NCBI RefSeq assembly: GCF_001423425.1
Contig: NZ_LMNX01000002.1
Span: forward strand, 806,001-870,000
From: Rhizobium sp. Leaf306
Lineage (GTDB): Bacteria; Pseudomonadota; Alphaproteobacteria; Rhizobiales; Rhizobiaceae
Reading direction: 5' to 3'
DNA: 64,000 nt
Shown: piece by piece, positions 18,203 through 27,008 of the stretch
Layout: each line of letters begins with the position of its first letter
Numbering within the stretch: the first letter of the stretch is position 1
The notes under the pieces: model-generated
Seen by the model: the letters and a program-made list of their open reading frames with translations, nothing else
Told to the model about the DNA's origin: nothing
Databases searched by the model: none
Program-made: the position numbers and the translations under genes

Positions 18203-20023
18203 CTACTGCGCCCGCTCATCCCACCAAGTGTTGAGCTGATAGCCGTATAGCGGCAAGGTTTCCGGATAGCGTATCTGCTTGCGCCGCGCCACCCACTGGT
18301 CGGCAATATGGTAGAGCGGCACCATGTAATGGCCTGAAATCAGCAGGCGGTCATAGGCGCGAACCGTTGCTTCGAAATCTTCCTTGCTACGGACGGCTGT
18401 CATGGTCCCGATCAACCGGTCGATATCGGGATCCGCTGTTCCTGCAAAATTGAAGCTGCCGGGCGTGTCGCGGGAGGTGGAGCCCCAGCGTCCCATCTGT
18501 TCGATCCCGGGAGACAGCGACGACGGGTAGGATTTGACGATCATGTCGTAGTCGAAGCTGCCCGACCGCGCCTGGTACTGCGAATCGTCGACTGTGCGGA
18601 TCGCCATGTCGACGCCGATCATCCGAAGGGCTCGCTGGTAGGCGATGGCGAGCTTTTCCTGATCGACGGTCTGGGTCATGACCTCGAACGACAACTGGCG
18701 CCCGCTGGCATTTGTCATGCGGCCGTTCTTGATCGTGTAGCCGCCCTTGTTCAGAAGGTCGACGGCCTTTCGCAACACTCTGCGGTCGGCACCGGACGCG
18801 TTGGTCTTTTCGATACGGTAGGTACCATCGAGTACGTCGGGCTCGATTCGGTTCTTGGTGTCACCGAGGATTTCTAGCTCGCGCTGGTCCGCCGGTTTGC
18901 CGAGAGAAGTCAGCGGCGAGCCCTGCCAGAAGCTTTCTGTGCGGGTATAGGCGTTCTCGAACAGGTTCCGGTTGGCCCACTCGAAATCGAAGGCCAGCGA
19001 AAGGCCGGCGCGCACATTGACGTCTGCAAAGATCGACCGGCGCGTGTTGAACACGAAGCCCAGCATGCCCGTCGGCAGTTGCGGCGTGAAGGCTTCCTTG
19101 ACCGCGTCTCCAGTCCGGATGGCCGGGAAATTATACGCGCGCGCCCAGTGGGTCGGGCTGCCATCGGGATAGATGTCGATCTCGCCCTTCTTGAAGGCTT
19201 CGAACAGGGTGTTGTCTTCCAAAAAGTATTCGACGCTGATTCGGTCGTAATTGTCGAAACCGACTTTGGCCGGAATATCCTTGCCCCAGTACTTCTCATC
19301 GCGCTCGTAGACGATTCGCTGGCCGGGCGAGACGGATTTGATAAGATAGGGTCCCGAGCCCAGCGGCACCTTCAGGGTCGACTGATCGAATGTCTCCGGG
19401 TCGATCGCGTGTTTCGGCAGGATCGGGGTGGAGGCGGCGATGATCAGCGGGAATTCCCGGTCGACCGTGTCGTTGAAGGTAAAGCGGACACTGCGCTCGC
19501 CGACCTTTTCCATCTTCTCCACAGGGGCGAGACGCCTGGAGAACGGCACCCGACCCTTGTCGCGCAGCACCTCGAAGGAAAAGATCACGTCCTCAGGTGT
19601 CACCGGCTGGCCGTCGGACCATTTTGCCTTGGGATTGATGTTGAACTGGATGAACGTGCGCTCATCATTCCACTCGACGCTTTCGGCCAGAAGACCATAG
19701 AGCGTGAAGGGCTCATCGGCGGAGCGGGTCATCAGCGTTTCATAGATCAGGTTGCCGAAGGCCGGATCCCAGACGCCGCGGGCGGTGGTGCGGATGCTCT
19801 TGAGGTTGAACGGGTTGAGGCTGTCGAACGTGCCGACGACGCCGTAGCGGACGCTGCCCCCCTTCTTCACTTGCGGATTGACGTAGCTCAGATGCTGGTA
19901 ATCGGCGGGCAGGGCAGGTTCGCCATGCATGGAGATCGCGTGCACAGGCTGCGCCCGCGCCCCGGATGCCATGACAGGCACAAACAGCGTCGCTGCGATC
20001 AAGAAGGATATACTGCGCTTCAT
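18203..20023 (-). CDS. Periplasmic extracellular solute-binding protein, family 5 (oligopeptide type)
   Basis: 606 residues with a cleavable signal peptide (residues 1-24, MKRSISFLIAATLFVPVMAS then GARA). The mature protein has the family-5 pattern: YGVVGTFDSLNPFNLK, then TLYGLLAESVEWNDERT and WSDGQPVTPEDVIFSFE, as in OppA/DppA/YejA. It resembles the YejA subgroup (W-D-P-A-F-G-N-L-I-Y-E-T-L-M). No permease or ATPase gene is next to it, so it may be an orphan receptor that works with a transporter encoded elsewhere. Its ligand is unknown. Confidence 0.87.
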   Translation of the reverse strand: MKRSISFLIAATLFVPVMASGARAQPVHAISMHGEPALPADYQHLSYVNPQVKKGGSVRYGVVGTFDSLNPFNLKSIRTTARGVWDPAFGNLIYETLMTRSADEPFTLYGLLAESVEWNDERTFIQFNINPKAKWSDGQPVTPEDVIFSFEVLRDKGRVPFSRRLAPVEKMEKVGERSVRFTFNDTVDREFPLIIAASTPILPKHAIDPETFDQSTLKVPLGSGPYLIKSVSPGQRIVYERDEKYWGKDIPAKVGFDNYDRISVEYFLEDNTLFEAFKKGEIDIYPDGSPTHWARAYNFPAIRTGDAVKEAFTPQLPTGMLGFVFNTRRSIFADVNVRAGLSLAFDFEWANRNLFENAYTRTESFWQGSPLTSLGKPADQRELEILGDTKNRIEPDVLDGTYRIEKTNASGADRRVLRKAVDLLNKGGYTIKNGRMTNASGRQLSFEVMTQTVDQEKLAIAYQRALRMIGVDMAIRTVDDSQYQARSGSFDYDMIVKSYPSSLSPGIEQMGRWGSTSRDTPGSFNFAGTADPDIDRLIGTMTAVRSKEDFEATVRAYDRLLISGHYMVPLYHIADQWVARRKQIRYPETLPLYGYQLNTWWDERAQ

Positions 20024-20305
20024 GAAAGCATTCCGTTTCTCTCAATACTGCTGATTCGGGCGGAAAATAGCGGATAGGTGACAATGCACCAAGCACAGGC
20101 TCTTCAAACTTGCGTTGCAACGGTGAGGTTTGTCAAAATAGCAAAAGAAAGGCTGGATATCGCCGTCGCGTCGATGTAACAGATTGGCAACACCCGCCGA
20201 GTCATTCAATTGCCTCATTTGAGCGACAGGTGACAGGCAGTAGGACATCTCGACGGGGTGGACGGCGCATGCTGCGCCCGCGGATTTCAGGAGACGGATT
20301 TCGTT

Positions 20306-20962
20306 ATGATGCTCAAGGCAACCAAAGTTATGCGGACGGCCATGTCTGCTCTTGCTGTTTCGGTCGGCGTAGCTGCGCTGCCGGTTGCAGCCTTCGCCCA
20401 GCAGGCAGCTCCCGCACAGGGCGGCGCCGGTGCCGGCGGTCCGCCGCTTGGCTGGTTCAAGACCTGCACCAAACAGGACGATGCTGATCTCTGCGTTGTG
20501 CAGAACATCATTCTGGCCCAGAACGGCCAGCTAATCACGGCAATCGGCCTCATCAGTGTCGAAGGCAAAGTGAACCGCAAGATCCTTCAGGTTTCGGTTC
20601 CGACCGCACGTATGGTGCAGCCTGGCATCATCATGCAGATCGACGGTGCCAAGGGTCAGAAGCTCGACTACGCCGTCTGCCTTCCCGACAAGTGCACAGC
20701 TGAAGTGCCCCTGACGGATGCGATGATCGCCAGCCTCAAGAAGGGCACCGACGTCGTCTTCACGTCGATGAACTTCCGTCGCGCGCCGAACCCGATCAAG
20801 GTTTCGCTGACCGGCTTTACCGGCGCCTATGACGGTGCCGCAATCACCCAGTCGCAGCTTGCCGAAAGCCAGCGTAGCCTAGAAGAAGGCATGCAGAAGA
20901 AGGCTGAGGAAGCGCGCAAGAAGCTTGAAGAAGCTCAGAACGCTGCCAAGCAGGGCCAGTAA
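20306..20962 (+). CDS. Invasion-associated locus B (IalB) family protein
   Basis: Exported protein of 218 residues. Signal peptide at about residues 1-32 ending VAAFA/QQAAP, then a Gly/Ala/Pro linker and the IalB domain (about 48-185) with WFKTCTKQDDADLCVVQN and two more Cys in YAVCLPDKCTAEVPL, probably disulfide bonded. The last 35 residues form a charged coiled coil (EEGMQKKAEEARKKLEEAQ). In Bartonella the namesake is linked to red-cell invasion, but the family is widespread in rhizobia, where its role is not known. ATG 20306 follows CAGGAGA. Confidence 0.88.
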   Translation: MMLKATKVMRTAMSALAVSVGVAALPVAAFAQQAAPAQGGAGAGGPPLGWFKTCTKQDDADLCVVQNIILAQNGQLITAIGLISVEGKVNRKILQVSVPTARMVQPGIIMQIDGAKGQKLDYAVCLPDKCTAEVPLTDAMIASLKKGTDVVFTSMNFRRAPNPIKVSLTGFTGAYDGAAITQSQLAESQRSLEEGMQKKAEEARKKLEEAQNAAKQGQ

Positions 20963-20981
20963 GTTCAAATCTCAAAGCAAC

Positions 20982-21014
20982 AAAAAAGCCCGGTCGAAAG
21001 ACTGGGCTTTTTTC
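20982..21014 (+). terminator. Rho-independent terminator after the IalB gene
   Basis: AAAAAAGCCCGGTC, GAAA loop, GACTGGGCTTTTTT. The A/T flanks on both sides allow it to work for the convergent hspQ transcript as well. Confidence 0.9.
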
Positions 21015-21049
21015 GTTTTGACGATTTATCTCGACCAGGCTGGCCCCGA

Positions 21050-21379
21050 TCAGTGGGCGAGGATGACCTTCGGCTTTAGGTTGCCGGAGGGGCCGGCGTC
21101 GAAGATCTGGTAGACCTGCGGGTTGCGCAGGGGTTGGTCGCTCTCGTCATGGACCAGGTTCTGTTCCGAGACGTAAGCGACGTATTCGGTTTCGTCGTTC
21201 TCGGCCAGAAGGTGGTAGAAGGGCTGATCCTTGCTTGGGCGGATCTCGGCCGGAATCGCGTTCCACCATTCCTCGGTATTGTCATATTCGGGGTCCACAT
21301 CGAACACGACGCCGCGGAACGGGAACACCTTGTGGCGAACGACTTCCCCGATCGTAAACTTGGCATTTCGCTGTTTCAT
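21050..21379 (-). CDS. hspQ: Heat shock protein HspQ
   Basis: Small soluble protein (109 residues) of the HspQ/YccV family, in E. coli a heat-induced factor that influences DnaA stability and Lon proteolysis. Recognised by KFTIGEVVRHKVFPFRGVVFDVDP near the N-terminus, then the WW-N-A-I-P segment and PFYHLLAE with YVSEQNLV. A ribosome site GAAAGGA precedes ATG 21379. A heat-shock-type promoter lies immediately upstream (21404-21432), consistent with RpoH control. It is convergent with the IalB gene. Confidence 0.93.
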   Translation of the reverse strand: MKQRNAKFTIGEVVRHKVFPFRGVVFDVDPEYDNTEEWWNAIPAEIRPSKDQPFYHLLAENDETEYVAYVSEQNLVHDESDQPLRNPQVYQIFDAGPSGNLKPKVILAH

Positions 21380-21403
21380 GGTGCGACATCCTTTCGCAAC
21401 ATA

Positions 21404-21432
21404 ATGTGGGTGTAAATCCGTTGCTGCTCAAG
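21404..21432 (-). promoter_or_regulatory. RpoH (sigma-32)-type promoter of hspQ
   Basis: Read on the minus strand: CTTGAG (21432-21427), 17-bp spacer, CCACAT (21409-21404) followed by TAT. This fits the alphaproteobacterial heat-shock pattern CTTGxx/CxxxAT and puts the transcript start about 18-20 bases before the hspQ ribosome site and ATG. Confidence 0.6.
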
Positions 21433-21471
21433 TGGCAAATGCGGTGTGGTAAGGATAGTTCCACTTTGTTC

Positions 21472-22392
21472 TCATCCCGTTCCTGCTCGCCTTCCCTTCA
21501 ACGTTGCAAGAATGACGCCTCCGAGGACGCACACGATGCCGACACCATGGTAGGCCTCGAAGGTTTCGCCGAGAAACGCCACGGCCATGACGATCGAAAC
21601 CGGGGGCATGAGGTAGAGCGTGGTCCCGGCCGTGACCGAACCGAAGATCCGCACCACCTGCTGGAAGCAGAAGAAGGCGGCGAGCGAGGCGAAGAGAATG
21701 ATGCCGGCAAGCTTCATCCAGGCGGACTGGCTGGTGGGAAGAAGACCGCCGTGAAACAGTTCCCAGATCGCCGGCACGATCAGGATGAGCGAGCCGGAGA
21801 AGGCAATCAGTCCGAACAGTGTGAGCGGACGAACGGCTTGAGCTGCCGGGCGCCGTAACAGAATTGAATAAAAGGCAAACGCGATCGCGGCGATCAGAAT
21901 GCCGAGATCGCCGAGATTGAAGCGCATGTGAAGAACGGCAGCAAGGTCGCCGCGCAACACGATGACCGCGACGCCCGCGAAGGCGAGCGCCATGCCGCAG
22001 ATTTCCTTGATGCTGATGCGTCGGCTGGCGAACAGCCATTCCAGCAGAATGATGAAGAGCGACGACGTGCTGTAGATCAGCGTGGCATTGGAGGCCGTCG
22101 TCATGGTGAGTGCCCAGTAGACGAAGCCGCCGCAAATGCCCATGCCGAGGAAGCCGAGCCAGAGCCACAACCACGTATGGGCCCGCACAAAGGCCGCAGC
22201 AGCACGACGATCCATATAGAGCAGCGGCAGCATAATAAGCGTCGAGCCTGCCCAGCGGATAAACGCGGTCATATAGGGACCGATCTCGCCGACAATGCCG
22301 CGGCCGAAAACGAGGTTGCTGGAGAAGAAGACCGGGACAAGAAGGAAGATCAGCCAGTCGAGGGGACGGGGCGTGCTGCCGGTATCGCGCAT
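21472..22392 (-). CDS. DMT-superfamily (EamA) transporter
   Basis: 306 residues, ten predicted membrane segments in two EamA repeats. It opens with PLDWLIFLLVPVFFSSNLVFGRGIV, and the second repeat ends with VAFLGETFEAYHGVGIVCVL, the typical end of EamA proteins. No substrate can be assigned. It is not closely similar to the DMT gene at 16.5 kb. The start ATG 22392 lies 80-130 bp from the glnA terminator. Confidence 0.85.
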   Translation of the reverse strand: MRDTGSTPRPLDWLIFLLVPVFFSSNLVFGRGIVGEIGPYMTAFIRWAGSTLIMLPLLYMDRRAAAAFVRAHTWLWLWLGFLGMGICGGFVYWALTMTTASNATLIYSTSSLFIILLEWLFASRRISIKEICGMALAFAGVAVIVLRGDLAAVLHMRFNLGDLGILIAAIAFAFYSILLRRPAAQAVRPLTLFGLIAFSGSLILIVPAIWELFHGGLLPTSQSAWMKLAGIILFASLAAFFCFQQVVRIFGSVTAGTTLYLMPPVSIVMAVAFLGETFEAYHGVGIVCVLGGVILATLKGRRAGTG

Positions 22393-22473
22393 GAAGCAAT
22401 CCAGGGGGCGGTGAAGCAGGCACGGGCCTGTGACCGCAGGTTAGGAGCCTGCTGCTCCGATGAAGCACGAATG

Positions 22474-22500
22474 AAAAACGGCGGGTAAGCCCCGCCGTTT
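22474..22500 (-). terminator. Rho-independent terminator of glnA
   Basis: On the minus strand AAACGGCGGGG, CTTA loop, CCCGCCGTTTTTC. Located 25 bp past the glnA stop. Confidence 0.9.
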
Positions 22501-22524
22501 CTGGTTTTCAGGTTGGTCCGCGGA

Positions 22525-23934
22525 TCAGGCGGAATAGTACATGTCGAATTCGACTGGATGCGGCGTCATCTCGAAGCGCATGACTTCCACCATCTTCAGT
22601 TCGATATAGGCGTCGATCTGATCGTCGTCGAAAACGCCGCCGGCGGTGAGGAACTTGCGATCCTTGTCGAGGCTGTCGAGCGCTTCGCGCAAGCTACCGC
22701 AGACCGTCGGGATCTTGCGCAGTTCCTTCGGCGGCAGGTCGTAGAGATCCTTGTCCATGGCCTTGCCGGGATGAATCTTGTTCTTGATGCCGTCGAGGCC
22801 GGCCATCAGCATGGCGGCAAAACCGAGATAGGGGTTCTGGGCCGGATCGGGGAAGCGGACTTCGACGCGCTTTGCCTTCGGGTTCGACCCGAACGGAATG
22901 CGGCAGGAGGCGGAACGGTTGCGGGCCGAGTAGGCAAGCAGAACCGGTGCTTCGTAACCCGGGACGAGACGCTTGTAGGAATTCGTCGTCGGGTTCGTGA
23001 AGGCGTTGATCGCCTTGGCGTGCTTGATTATGCCGCCGATGTAGTAAAGGCAGCTTTCCGACAGGCCTGCATACTCGTCACCAGCAAAGGTCGGCTTGCC
23101 GTCCTTCCAGATCGACTGGTGAACGTGCATGCCCGAGCCGTTGTCGCCGAAGATCGGCTTCGGCATGAAGGTGGCCGTCTTGCCATAGGCATTGGCGACC
23201 TGATGCACGACGTATTTGTAGATCTGCATCTTGTCGGCGTTGCGCACCAGCGTATCGAACTTCACACCGAGTTCGTGCTGGGCAGCGGCCACTTCATGGT
23301 GATGCTTTTCGACGACCACGCCCATCTCGGTGAGGACGGTGAGCATTTCCGAGCGCATGTCCTGAAGGCTATCGACCGGAGGAACCGGGAAGTAGCCGCC
23401 CTTGACGCGCGGACGGTGGCCAAGGTTGCCGGTCTCGTAATCGGTGTCGTCGTTGGACGGCAGTTCCGAACTGTCCAGCTTGAAGCCCGTATTGTAGGGA
23501 TCGGCCTTGTACTTGACGTCGTCGAAGACGAAGAATTCAGGCTCGGGGCCGACGAAAATCGTATCGCCGATGCCCGATGCCTTGAGATAGGCCTCGGCCT
23601 TCTTGGCCGTGCCGCGCGGATCGCGGTTGTAGGCTTCACCGGAAATCGGATCGAGAATATCGCAAACGATGACCATGGTGGATTGCGCGAAAAACGGGTC
23701 CATGTGCACGGTCTGCGGATCGGGCATCAGCACCATGTCCGACTCGTTGATGGCCTTCCATCCGCCGATCGAGGAGCCATCGAACATGACGCCATCGGCG
23801 AACATATCCTCATCGACGGCCGAGACATCCATCGTCACGTGCTGCAGCTTGCCGCGCGGGTCCGTAAAGCGCAGGTCCACGAACTTGACGTCGTTTTCCT
23901 TGATCTGTTTCATGATTTCGCTTGCGCTCGTCAT
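22525..23934 (-). CDS. glnA: Glutamine synthetase, type I
   Basis: Central enzyme of ammonium assimilation; dodecamer joining ammonia to glutamate with ATP. 469 residues, standard length. The N-terminal [15 protein letters not shown] and [10 protein letters not shown] segments, the ATP site [16 protein letters not shown] and the glutamate-site loop are all present. The adenylylation tyrosine is in [10 protein letters not shown] at about Tyr398, so activity should be controlled by GlnE and, through it, by PII. glnB lies 71 bp upstream in the same direction, so both can be read from the sigma-54 promoter ahead of glnB. Confidence 0.98.
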   Translation of the reverse strand: MTSASEIMKQIKENDVKFVDLRFTDPRGKLQHVTMDVSAVDEDMFADGVMFDGSSIGGWKAINESDMVLMPDPQTVHMDPFFAQSTMVIVCDILDPISGEAYNRDPRGTAKKAEAYLKASGIGDTIFVGPEPEFFVFDDVKYKADPYNTGFKLDSSELPSNDDTDYETGNLGHRPRVKGGYFPVPPVDSLQDMRSEMLTVLTEMGVVVEKHHHEVAAAQHELGVKFDTLVRNADKMQIYKYVVHQVANAYGKTATFMPKPIFGDNGSGMHVHQSIWKDGKPTFAGDEYAGLSESCLYYIGGIIKHAKAINAFTNPTTNSYKRLVPGYEAPVLLAYSARNRSASCRIPFGSNPKAKRVEVRFPDPAQNPYLGFAAMLMAGLDGIKNKIHPGKAMDKDLYDLPPKELRKIPTVCGSLREALDSLDKDRKFLTAGGVFDDDQIDAYIELKMVEVMRFEMTPHPVEFDMYYSA

Positions 23935-24005
23935 ATGACCTTTTCCTCGCCTGTATGATTGTTATGAACTGTCCGCGCGGCTTCTTATCAGCCTTCAAAG
24001 TGCGG

Positions 24006-24626
<621 letters not shown>

Positions 24627-24675
24627 TCACTAAGATCGCGCTTGTATTTCCCCTGTTTTGCCTTTGAATAGACAA

Positions 24676-26163
24676 ATGACCAATTCATTCGCTCATTTGC
24701 TCCTGACGCCTAACGATATGGCAGCCGTCGACACGGCCGCGGCAGCATCAGGCATGTCCTCGATAGGGCTGATGGACCGCGCGGGCCGGGCTGTCGCGGC
24801 GTCGGCTCTTCGACATTTTCCCGGCGCGTTGCGCTTTGTCGTCCTGTGTGGACCCGGCAACAATGGCGGTGACGGCTATGTCGCAGCGGCGGCCTTGAAC
24901 GAAGCCGGCACACGCTGCGTGGTCTACAGTCTGGGGGATCCCGCACAATTGCGCGGCGATGCCCTTGAGGCCCGTTCAAGCTGCCCCCTCGATACCCAGC
25001 CGTTGGACAGTTATGTGCCATCGCCAGGTGATGTCGTCATCGATGCGCTCTTCGGGGCAGGGCTCTCCAGAAACGTCTCCGATAGCGTGGCGGCACTCGC
25101 TGATCGTCTGGCAGCCACCGATACACCCGTGCTTGCCGTCGATCTGCCGTCTGGACTATGCGGCCGGCGCGGCGTGGCGCTTGGCGCGGCGTTGCGTGCA
25201 GATCGGACGGTGACATTCGTTGCGCGCAAGCCGGGCCACGTCCTCATGCCGGGACGCGAGCTCTGCGGCGAACTTGAGGTTTTCGATATCGGCATCCCCC
25301 GACGAATCGTTTTGAGCAAGGCCGGCAGTCTTGCCGAGAACGCGCCGTCGATCTGGAGCTCAGCTGTGCCGTCACCGTTGGGTGACAGCCACAAGTATAC
25401 GCGCGGCCATCTGGTCGTGTTCAGCGGTCCCGCGGACAAGACGGGCGCAGCCCGGCTTTCGGCGACGGCGGGTCTGAAGCGCGGGGCAGGGCTCGTTACC
25501 GTTGCAAGCCCGACGGACGCACTTCCCGTCAATGCCGCCTCGCTGACAGCAATCATGCTTCATGCAATCGACGATGTCGCAGACCTCGCCGAGTGGCTGG
25601 GTTCGGCAAAACTCTCCGCCTTCGTGCTCGGCCCGGGGTTCGGCGTCGGGGAGAAAGCCCGCGAGTTCGTGCTGGCACTGAAGGACAAGCGGCTGGTGCT
25701 GGACGCGGACGGCATTTCCTCGTTCAAGGACGATCCTGATACGCTGTTTTCAGCCTTCTCGGAGGGCGAGACGCGCCTGGTACTGACCCCACATGAGGGG
25801 GAGTTTGCCCGGCTGTTTCCGGATTTGGCTGAGGGCAAAGAACTCAGCAAGCCGGAGAAGGCGCTGAAAGCCTCGGCGCGGGCCAACGCCGTCATCGTCT
25901 ACAAGGGTGCAGACACGGTGATCGCTTCACCCGATGGCCGCGCCCTGATCAACACGAGTGCGCCGCCCTGGCTTGCCACCGCAGGCTCCGGAGATGTGCT
26001 CGCCGGAATGATCGGAGCGCTGCTCGCTCAGGGCATGCCCGCCTTCGAGGCCGCGGCGGCAGGCGTCTACCTACACGGCGAAGCGGCCAATAGCCTGACC
26101 CCAGACATGACCGCGGAAGATCTGGCCAAGAGAGCAGGGATCCTGCCGAATAAAGAGCCCTAG
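24676..26163 (+). CDS. nnr: Bifunctional NAD(P)H-hydrate epimerase / ADP-dependent NAD(P)H-hydrate dehydratase
   Basis: Repairs hydrated NAD(P)H. The N-terminal YjeF_N epimerase (about residues 1-205) shows CGPGNNGGDGYVAA, the epimerase nucleotide loop. The C-terminal ribokinase-like dehydratase (about 225-490) shows LSATAGLKRGAGLVTVAS, LTPHEGEFARLF and the anion-hole/catalytic GSGDVLAGMIGALLAQG. 495 residues is normal for the fused form. ATG 24676 is taken as start; an upstream in-frame TTG (24658) is less likely. The gene is divergent from glnB, and its TAG stop interleaves with the stop of the convergent DUF72 gene. Confidence 0.93.
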   Translation: MTNSFAHLLLTPNDMAAVDTAAAASGMSSIGLMDRAGRAVAASALRHFPGALRFVVLCGPGNNGGDGYVAAAALNEAGTRCVVYSLGDPAQLRGDALEARSSCPLDTQPLDSYVPSPGDVVIDALFGAGLSRNVSDSVAALADRLAATDTPVLAVDLPSGLCGRRGVALGAALRADRTVTFVARKPGHVLMPGRELCGELEVFDIGIPRRIVLSKAGSLAENAPSIWSSAVPSPLGDSHKYTRGHLVVFSGPADKTGAARLSATAGLKRGAGLVTVASPTDALPVNAASLTAIMLHAIDDVADLAEWLGSAKLSAFVLGPGFGVGEKAREFVLALKDKRLVLDADGISSFKDDPDTLFSAFSEGETRLVLTPHEGEFARLFPDLAEGKELSKPEKALKASARANAVIVYKGADTVIASPDGRALINTSAPPWLATAGSGDVLAGMIGALLAQGMPAFEAAAAGVYLHGEAANSLTPDMTAEDLAKRAGILPNKEP

Positions 26164-26972
26164 TTCCTGGCGTCGAGCATCTCCTGCATGGCCATTGCGC
26201 CGCCGGGGGCGTTGACCTTGCCCTCGTGGATGAAGAAGGCGTAGACGTCGCGCGGCTTTTTGGCGGGATTTCGCGATTCGTCGATCAAAGGTAGATCGTC
26301 GGGGACGCTACCGGCAGACCAGGTTTTCAACCTTTTCGCCCAATCTTTCATATCCGGCTTCGTGTAACAGGTTTCGATCTCGTCCGACCCTTTTTGCAGC
26401 CGAGCATAGACGAAATCAGCGGTAACGTCGGCGATCATCGGATAGTCGAAATGATCGGCGCAGACGGGCGCGACATTGTATTTCGCGATAAGTTCGACGA
26501 ATTCCGGAACCTTGAAGCTGTCGTGGCGGACCTCGACGACGTGGCGCAAAGGCAGCCCTTCCAGCGCGTCCGGCAGCAGCTTCAGAAACGCTTCGAAATC
26601 GTCAGGCTCGAATTTCTTGGTCGGCGCGAACTGCCACAGCAACGGCCCAAGATGGTCGCCGAGTTCGACGAGCCCCTGCTGCAGGAAGCGTTCGATCGAT
26701 TCGCCCGCCTCGGCCAGGACCTTGCGGTTGGTAGTGTAGCGGCTGGCTTTGAGCGAGAAGATGAATCCGTCAGGCACTTCGGACGCCCATTTCGCAAAAG
26801 TCTCGGGCTTTTGCGACCCGTAATAGGTGCCGTTGACCTCGATGACCTTGAGCTTGGACGCCGCATATTCAAGCTGGCGTTTCTTCGCCAGCTTGTCCGG
26901 ATAGAACGTGCCCTCCCAAGGCGCGAAGGTCCAGCCGCCGATACCTGTTCGAATTATGCCTGGTGTCATCAC
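26160..26972 (-). CDS. DUF72 domain-containing protein (YecE-like)
   Basis: 270-residue TIM-barrel-like protein of unknown biochemical function. Family features seen: the start GWTFAPWEGTFYPDKLAKKRQLEYA, VIEVNGTYYGSQKPETFAKWA, the FSLKASRYTTNRKVL segment, LLWQFAPTKKF, and RHVVEVRHDSF. It lies between the nnr gene (convergent, stop codons interleaved) and uvrA (same strand, 36 bp further down). No role is assigned. Confidence 0.88.
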   Translation of the reverse strand: MMTPGIIRTGIGGWTFAPWEGTFYPDKLAKKRQLEYAASKLKVIEVNGTYYGSQKPETFAKWASEVPDGFIFSLKASRYTTNRKVLAEAGESIERFLQQGLVELGDHLGPLLWQFAPTKKFEPDDFEAFLKLLPDALEGLPLRHVVEVRHDSFKVPEFVELIAKYNVAPVCADHFDYPMIADVTADFVYARLQKGSDEIETCYTKPDMKDWAKRLKTWSAGSVPDDLPLIDESRNPAKKPRDVYAFFIHEGKVNAPGGAMAMQEMLDARN

Positions 26973-27008
26973 TCATCTCCCCGGAACAGGTATTGGCGGC
27001 GGTAAAAA

